Assembly: GCA_947165745.1 (NCBI GenBank)
Contig: CAMVBO010000071.1
Location: 1 to 7,729, forward strand
Reading direction: 5' to 3'
Origin: an uncultured Clostridia bacterium
GTDB lineage: Bacteria; Bacillota_A; Clostridia; Christensenellales; Aristaeellaceae
Length of the DNA stretch: 7,729 nt
A program made the translations under genes and the position numbers. This document shows, piece after piece, positions 5,314-7,729 of this stretch. Under the pieces are notes generated by a model. It did not search any database. It was not told the origin of the DNA and saw nothing but the letters and a program-made list of their open reading frames with translations. Positions within the stretch are counted from its first letter, which is position 1; the number at the start of each line of letters is the position of its first letter.

Positions 5314-6111
5314 ATGAAGAGAACCTTGCGCATACTGACGCTGCTGTTGGGCGCCGCCATGATCCTGGGCGGCGCCACGGGGATCGCCCGCGCCCGGGCC
5401 GAGGCGGCCGAGGGCACGCCCGTCCCCTTCGAGACCTCGATCGAGCTGAACGACGGCGCGGGCAACCCCGTCGCCACGCTGGCCACCCGCGCCATCTACG
5501 GCGGAACGGAGCGCCAGGTCACGGTGGCTTACACGTTGACCAACCACGGCGAGCGGGCCCTGACCCAGCTGAACTTCAACGTGGGTTACCTGGACGCCGA
5601 CGGGACCGACTTGCGCGGCAAGCCGATCTATGTGATGATCGGCCTGATGACCGAGCCGGTGCAGCCCGGCGAATCCCGGGATTTCGTCAAGACCCACTAC
5701 TTTGACGGCGCGGAGAAGGCCGCGGCGGTGACCTTGACGCCCATCGACGTGAAGGACGAGGCGGAGCTGCCGCCCTGGACCGAGCCCCGGCCCGGCAACC
5801 TGCTGCTGGAATTCTGCAACTACGCGCCCTTCAGCGCCCACTTTGAGAACCTGGACGCCAATCCACCGGTGGAGATGGTCGTCCGGCGGGACGAGCAGGA
5901 GAGCGTCGTCACCACCGACCCGGACGAGATCCTGGTGCAGATCGAGAGCTTCAAAAATATGCGCGTCGGCGAAGAGAGCGACACCCGCGTCACCGACTCC
6001 GGCATCTACTACAGCTTCACCATGGCCGACGGCACCACCTGGGACATGTCCTTCGAGGCCCCCGGCCTGTTCCACTGGCACGGGCGCGTCTATGAAGTCA
6101 TCCACGACTGA
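5314..6111 (+). CDS. Exported protein of unknown function, two-domain
   Basis: A 265-residue protein with a clear signal peptide: KR at 2-3, a hydrophobic stretch (about 7-24) and ARARAEA (25-31) as a signal peptidase I region. There is no lipobox cysteine, so it is probably secreted or on the cell surface rather than a lipoprotein. Residues about 55-146 look like a beta-sandwich of the type in which a flexible exported protein carries YTLTNHGERAL and QPGESRDF (117-124), reminiscent of FxLYD-like domains.

The C-terminal part (about 197-265: TTDPDEILVQIESFKNMRVG, then VTDSGIYYSFTMADGT, ending in HGRVYEV) resembles a domain common in exported proteins of Clostridia, in which a DP-EI helix is followed by a YxSFTxxDG strand pair. 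I know no function for it. The start is set by AAGGAGG at 5300-5306, seven bases ahead of ATG. It diverges from the T-box unit and converges on the Hsp20 gene. Confidence 0.85.
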   Translation: MKRTLRILTLLLGAAMILGGATGIARARAEAAEGTPVPFETSIELNDGAGNPVATLATRAIYGGTERQVTVAYTLTNHGERALTQLNFNVGYLDADGTDLRGKPIYVMIGLMTEPVQPGESRDFVKTHYFDGAEKAAAVTLTPIDVKDEAELPPWTEPRPGNLLLEFCNYAPFSAHFENLDANPPVEMVVRRDEQESVVTTDPDEILVQIESFKNMRVGEESDTRVTDSGIYYSFTMADGTTWDMSFEAPGLFHWHGRVYEVIHD

Positions 6112-6119
6112 CGGCACGC

Positions 6120-6154
6120 AAACGGCCCCGCCGCGATACGCGGCGGGGCCGTTT
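6120..6154. terminator. Bidirectional terminator between convergent genes
   Basis: A 16-bp perfect stem, AAACGGCCCCGCCGCG (6120-6135) / CGCGGCGGGGCCGTTT (6139-6154), has a 3-base loop. It sits between the stop of the exported-protein gene (6111) and the stop of the Hsp20 gene (6164). The flanking A and T runs give short T tails on both strands, and the plus strand continues CATCTTT, so it can serve both convergent transcripts. Confidence 0.88.
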
Positions 6155-6163
6155 CATCTTTCG

Positions 6164-6616
6164 TCAGCCTTCGATCATAATGACCTTTTTCTCGGGCATC
6201 CTCTTTGCCTCGCGCTTGGGCACGTTCAGGCTCAGCACGCCGTTTTCAAACCGGGCGGTGATGTCCTCCTCGGTCAGGGCCTCGCCCACGTAGAAGCTGC
6301 GCTGCATGGAGCCGGCGTAGCGCTCCTGGCGGATGATCCGGCCCTTCGGATCGGTGTGGTCCTTGTCCAGGCCCTTGGCGGCGTTCACGGTCAGATAGCC
6401 GTTCTCCAGGCTCAGCGTGATTTCGTCCTTCTTGAAGCCGGGCAGGTCGATGTCCACCTCATAGTGGTCCTCGTGCTCGTGCACGTCGGTCTTCATCTCC
6501 CGGGCGGCGTTTTTGCCGTACAGCCGGTGATCGATGTTTCGGAACTCCCGGGACATCGGGAAATCATCAAAGAACTCGTCAAACAGATTTTCACCAAAGA
6601 TACTCGGCATCAACAT
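6164..6616 (-). CDS. Small heat-shock protein, Hsp20 / alpha-crystallin family
   Basis: A 150-residue ATP-independent holdase chaperone of the cytosol. It keeps unfolding proteins soluble for refolding by DnaK-type systems. The N-terminal arm (MPSIFGENLFDEFFDDF, 3-19) is typical of bacterial Hsp20. The alpha-crystallin domain spans about 40-134: DVHEHEDHYEVDIDLPGF (44-61), then ITLSLENGYLTV (66-77), and the hallmark ITARFENGVLSLNVPK (119-134). The C-terminal tail ends VIMIEG, carrying the I-x-I oligomerisation motif at 146-148. Length is normal.

The start at 6616 has an ideal AAAGGAGGT seven bases upstream, so the second methionine (6610) is not preferred. Regulation is directly visible: a housekeeping promoter overlapped by a CIRCE operator (6756-6782), pointing to HrcA repression relieved by heat. 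The 5' leader is about 118 bases, which is long. Confidence 0.96.
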   Translation of the reverse strand: MLMPSIFGENLFDEFFDDFPMSREFRNIDHRLYGKNAAREMKTDVHEHEDHYEVDIDLPGFKKDEITLSLENGYLTVNAAKGLDKDHTDPKGRIIRQERYAGSMQRSFYVGEALTEEDITARFENGVLSLNVPKREAKRMPEKKVIMIEG

Positions 6617-6740
6617 AATTCATACCTCCTTTGACGCTCTGGCCCATGCAGGTCATTTCGCCTTATGTTGTTACCATTGAACGGCGGTTTTATGCTTCCG
6701 GAAGGACTCTCCCGGGGCCTTTCCCCTTCGTTCGTCTATT

Positions 6741-6768
6741 ATTATACTCATTTTGTTAGCACTGTCAA
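6741..6768 (-). promoter_or_regulatory. Sigma-A promoter of the Hsp20 gene
   Basis: On the minus strand, TTGACA (6768-6763) and TATAAT (6746-6741) are both perfect hexamers, 16 bases apart. The predicted start is near 6734, leaving about 118 bases of leader before the ATG at 6616. The -35 box falls inside the CIRCE operator, so HrcA binding would block RNA polymerase. Nothing else is recognised in the leader apart from GC-rich palindromes near 6695-6725. Confidence 0.88.
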
Positions 6769-6782
6769 GAGGTGAGTGCTAA
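6756..6782. promoter_or_regulatory. CIRCE operator (HrcA binding site)
   Basis: TTAGCACTG (6756-6764), nine bases, then GAGTGCTAA (6774-6782). This matches the CIRCE consensus TTAGCACTC-N9-GAGTGCTAA at 17 of 18 arm positions, with the spacer length exact; the only change is the last base of the left arm. It covers the -35 box of the Hsp20 promoter. It lies about 70 bases upstream of the divergent PreA-like promoter, so control of that gene is less likely. Confidence 0.94.
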
Positions 6783-6851
6783 TTTGCTGATGAACATTTT
6801 GTGAACGATTTTAGTCGGCCCGCGCAGCGCTCCAAACGCCGGTCATTTGCG

Positions 6852-6880
6852 TTGACAGGGACAAAATTACAGATTATAAT
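6852..6880 (+). promoter_or_regulatory. Consensus sigma-A promoter of the PreA-like gene
   Basis: TTGACA (6852-6857) and TATAAT (6875-6880) are separated by exactly 17 bases: both hexamers and the spacing are ideal. Transcription would start near 6887, with a leader of about 60 bases. Such a promoter suggests strong expression unless a repressor acts; no operator palindrome is evident next to it. Confidence 0.88.
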
Positions 6881-6948
6881 GGGTATGACAGCGGACATGT
6901 GAACAGACCCGGGACGACGGACGGCAACGATGAAACGGAGGGCCCATT

Positions 6949-7729
6949 ATGATCCGAAACGAGCCGATGATTCGCCGCGTGGATATGATTCGGTGCGCGC
7001 TCTGCGGCGACGCGCCGTGCGAGGCAGCCTGCGGAAAGCTGAACGCTGCCGCCCTGCTCAGGAGCCTATGGTTTCGCAACGAACAGGGCGCGGTCTCCCG
7101 CCTGCCGCAGGTCAATCCCTGCCAAAGCTGCGACGCGCCCTGCGAGCGCGCCTGCCTGCGCCCGGGAGAGGTGCCCGTGCGCGAACTCATCAACCGCCTT
7201 TACGACCGGGTGAAACCCGAGACGGAGACGCCCGTGCCCGCCGACGAGAGCCGCTTGAAGTGCGACCTGTGCGGCATCCCGCTGGAGAACCCGTTTCTAC
7301 TGTCCTCCTCGGTGGTTGCCAGCACCTACGACATGTGCGCCCGGGCCTTCGAGGCCGGCTGGGCCGGGGCCTGCTTCAAGACCGTCTGCTCGCTGGACAT
7401 CCACGAGGCCTCGCCCCGCTATTCGGCCGTCACCGGCGACAGCGGCGGGATCATGGGCTTCAAAAACATCGAACAGCTGTCTGACCACAGCGTGGCCGAG
7501 AACATGGAGATCTTCCGCCGATTGAAGGCGAAGTACCCCGCCAAGTTCATCCTGGCCTCCATCATGGGCCAGAACGAGGCGGAATGGGGCGAGCTTGCGC
7601 GGCTGTGCGAGGAAAACGGCGCGGACGCGGTGGAGCTGAACTTCTCCTGCCCCAACATGGCCGAAGGCGGCCTGGGCTCGGACATCGGCCAGGTGCCGGA
7701 GCTGGTGGAGCGGTTCACCGCCGCCGCCA
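6949..7729 (+). CDS. PreA-like dihydropyrimidine dehydrogenase with N-terminal iron-sulfur region (3' end beyond the window)
   Basis: The first 260 codons are present. Residues from about 103 match the FMN-binding barrel of PreA, the catalytic subunit of NAD-dependent dihydropyrimidine dehydrogenase, which reduces uracil or thymine: NPFLLSSSVV (114-123), GACFKTV (140-146), GFKNIEQLSDH (170-180), ILASIMGQNEAEW (201-213) and NFSCPN (231-236) with the likely catalytic Cys234.

Ahead of the barrel lies a cysteine-rich region. C16-x2-C19-x4-C24-x3-C28 has the spacing of the N-terminal [4Fe-4S] motif of PreT/DPYD-type proteins. A second group, C58-x2-C61-x3-C65-x3-C69, looks like a repeat of the first. 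A further CDLC is at 105-108. PreA itself usually begins at the barrel, so this carries part of what is normally in the partner subunit. The start at 6949 has CGGAGGG six bases upstream. A PreA-type C-terminal ferredoxin and a PreT partner, if present, lie past the edge. The substrate could also be another pyrimidine-like ring, so no symbol is assigned. Confidence 0.85.
   Translation, partial: MIRNEPMIRRVDMIRCALCGDAPCEAACGKLNAAALLRSLWFRNEQGAVSRLPQVNPCQSCDAPCERACLRPGEVPVRELINRLYDRVKPETETPVPADESRLKCDLCGIPLENPFLLSSSVVASTYDMCARAFEAGWAGACFKTVCSLDIHEASPRYSAVTGDSGGIMGFKNIEQLSDHSVAENMEIFRRLKAKYPAKFILASIMGQNEAEWGELARLCEENGADAVELNFSCPNMAEGGLGSDIGQVPELVERFTAAA

Noticed and set aside
5191..6117. Minus-strand frame opposite the exported protein
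   Set aside because: Antisense composition. The plus-strand frame has a signal peptide, an ideal ribosome binding site and a terminator.
6930..7484. Alternative plus-strand frame starting at 6930
   Set aside because: Arg-rich shadow frame of the PreA-like gene, whose own frame shows iron-sulfur and FMN motifs and a better placed ribosome binding site.

Overview
The window looks like a chromosomal segment from a GC-rich member of the Bacillota, most likely an uncultured gut Clostridia relative (Oscillospiraceae or Christensenellales type). The reasons are strong AGGAGG-type ribosome binding sites, near-consensus housekeeping promoters, a tRNA-sensing T-box leader and a CIRCE heat-shock operator, all in a GC-rich background. 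The lineage is an inference. Homology statements rest on remembered family motifs, not on a search.

Layout from left to right. (1) Positions 1-243, minus strand: the first 81 codons of a DUF559 (Vsr-like) nuclease gene running off the left edge. (2) Positions 244-724: no gene. It holds a nested palindromic element of about 250 bp that starts at the nuclease gene's ribosome binding site, a terminator-like hairpin and a second GC-rich hairpin. (3) Positions 725-4814, minus strand: two genes in one direction, a LeuA-like protein (isopropylmalate synthase family, with its leucine-sensing C-terminal domain) and an 831-residue fusion of a sugar-isomerase-like TIM barrel to an acyl-CoA synthetase. 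The 184-bp gap between them holds two opposed arrays of a GGGATTA heptamer. (4) Positions 4815-5194: the leader of this unit, a T-box riboswitch with promoter, K-turn, specifier loop (CTC, leucine), antiterminator and overlapping terminator. (5) Positions 5314-6111, plus strand: an exported protein of unknown function, diverging from the T-box promoter and ending in a strong hairpin shared with the convergent next gene. (6) Positions 6164-6616, minus strand: a small heat-shock protein (Hsp20) whose promoter carries a CIRCE operator over the -35 box. (7) Positions 6949-7729, plus strand: a divergent gene with a perfect-consensus promoter, encoding a PreA-like dihydropyrimidine dehydrogenase with an N-terminal cysteine-rich iron-sulfur region. 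It is cut by the right edge.

The most interesting part is the T-box-controlled pair. The leader appears to read uncharged tRNA-Leu, so the pair should be made when leucine is short. Both proteins contain a TIM barrel that seems to have lost key metal ligands. In the LeuA-like protein the HxH motif reads Q-V-S. In the fusion the two glutamates expected at the metal centre read Ala and Gln. One barrel is joined to a leucine-binding-type domain, the other to an apparently intact acyl-CoA synthetase. A leucine-responsive acyl-activation module with regulatory or repurposed barrels is my hypothesis, not something the sequence proves.
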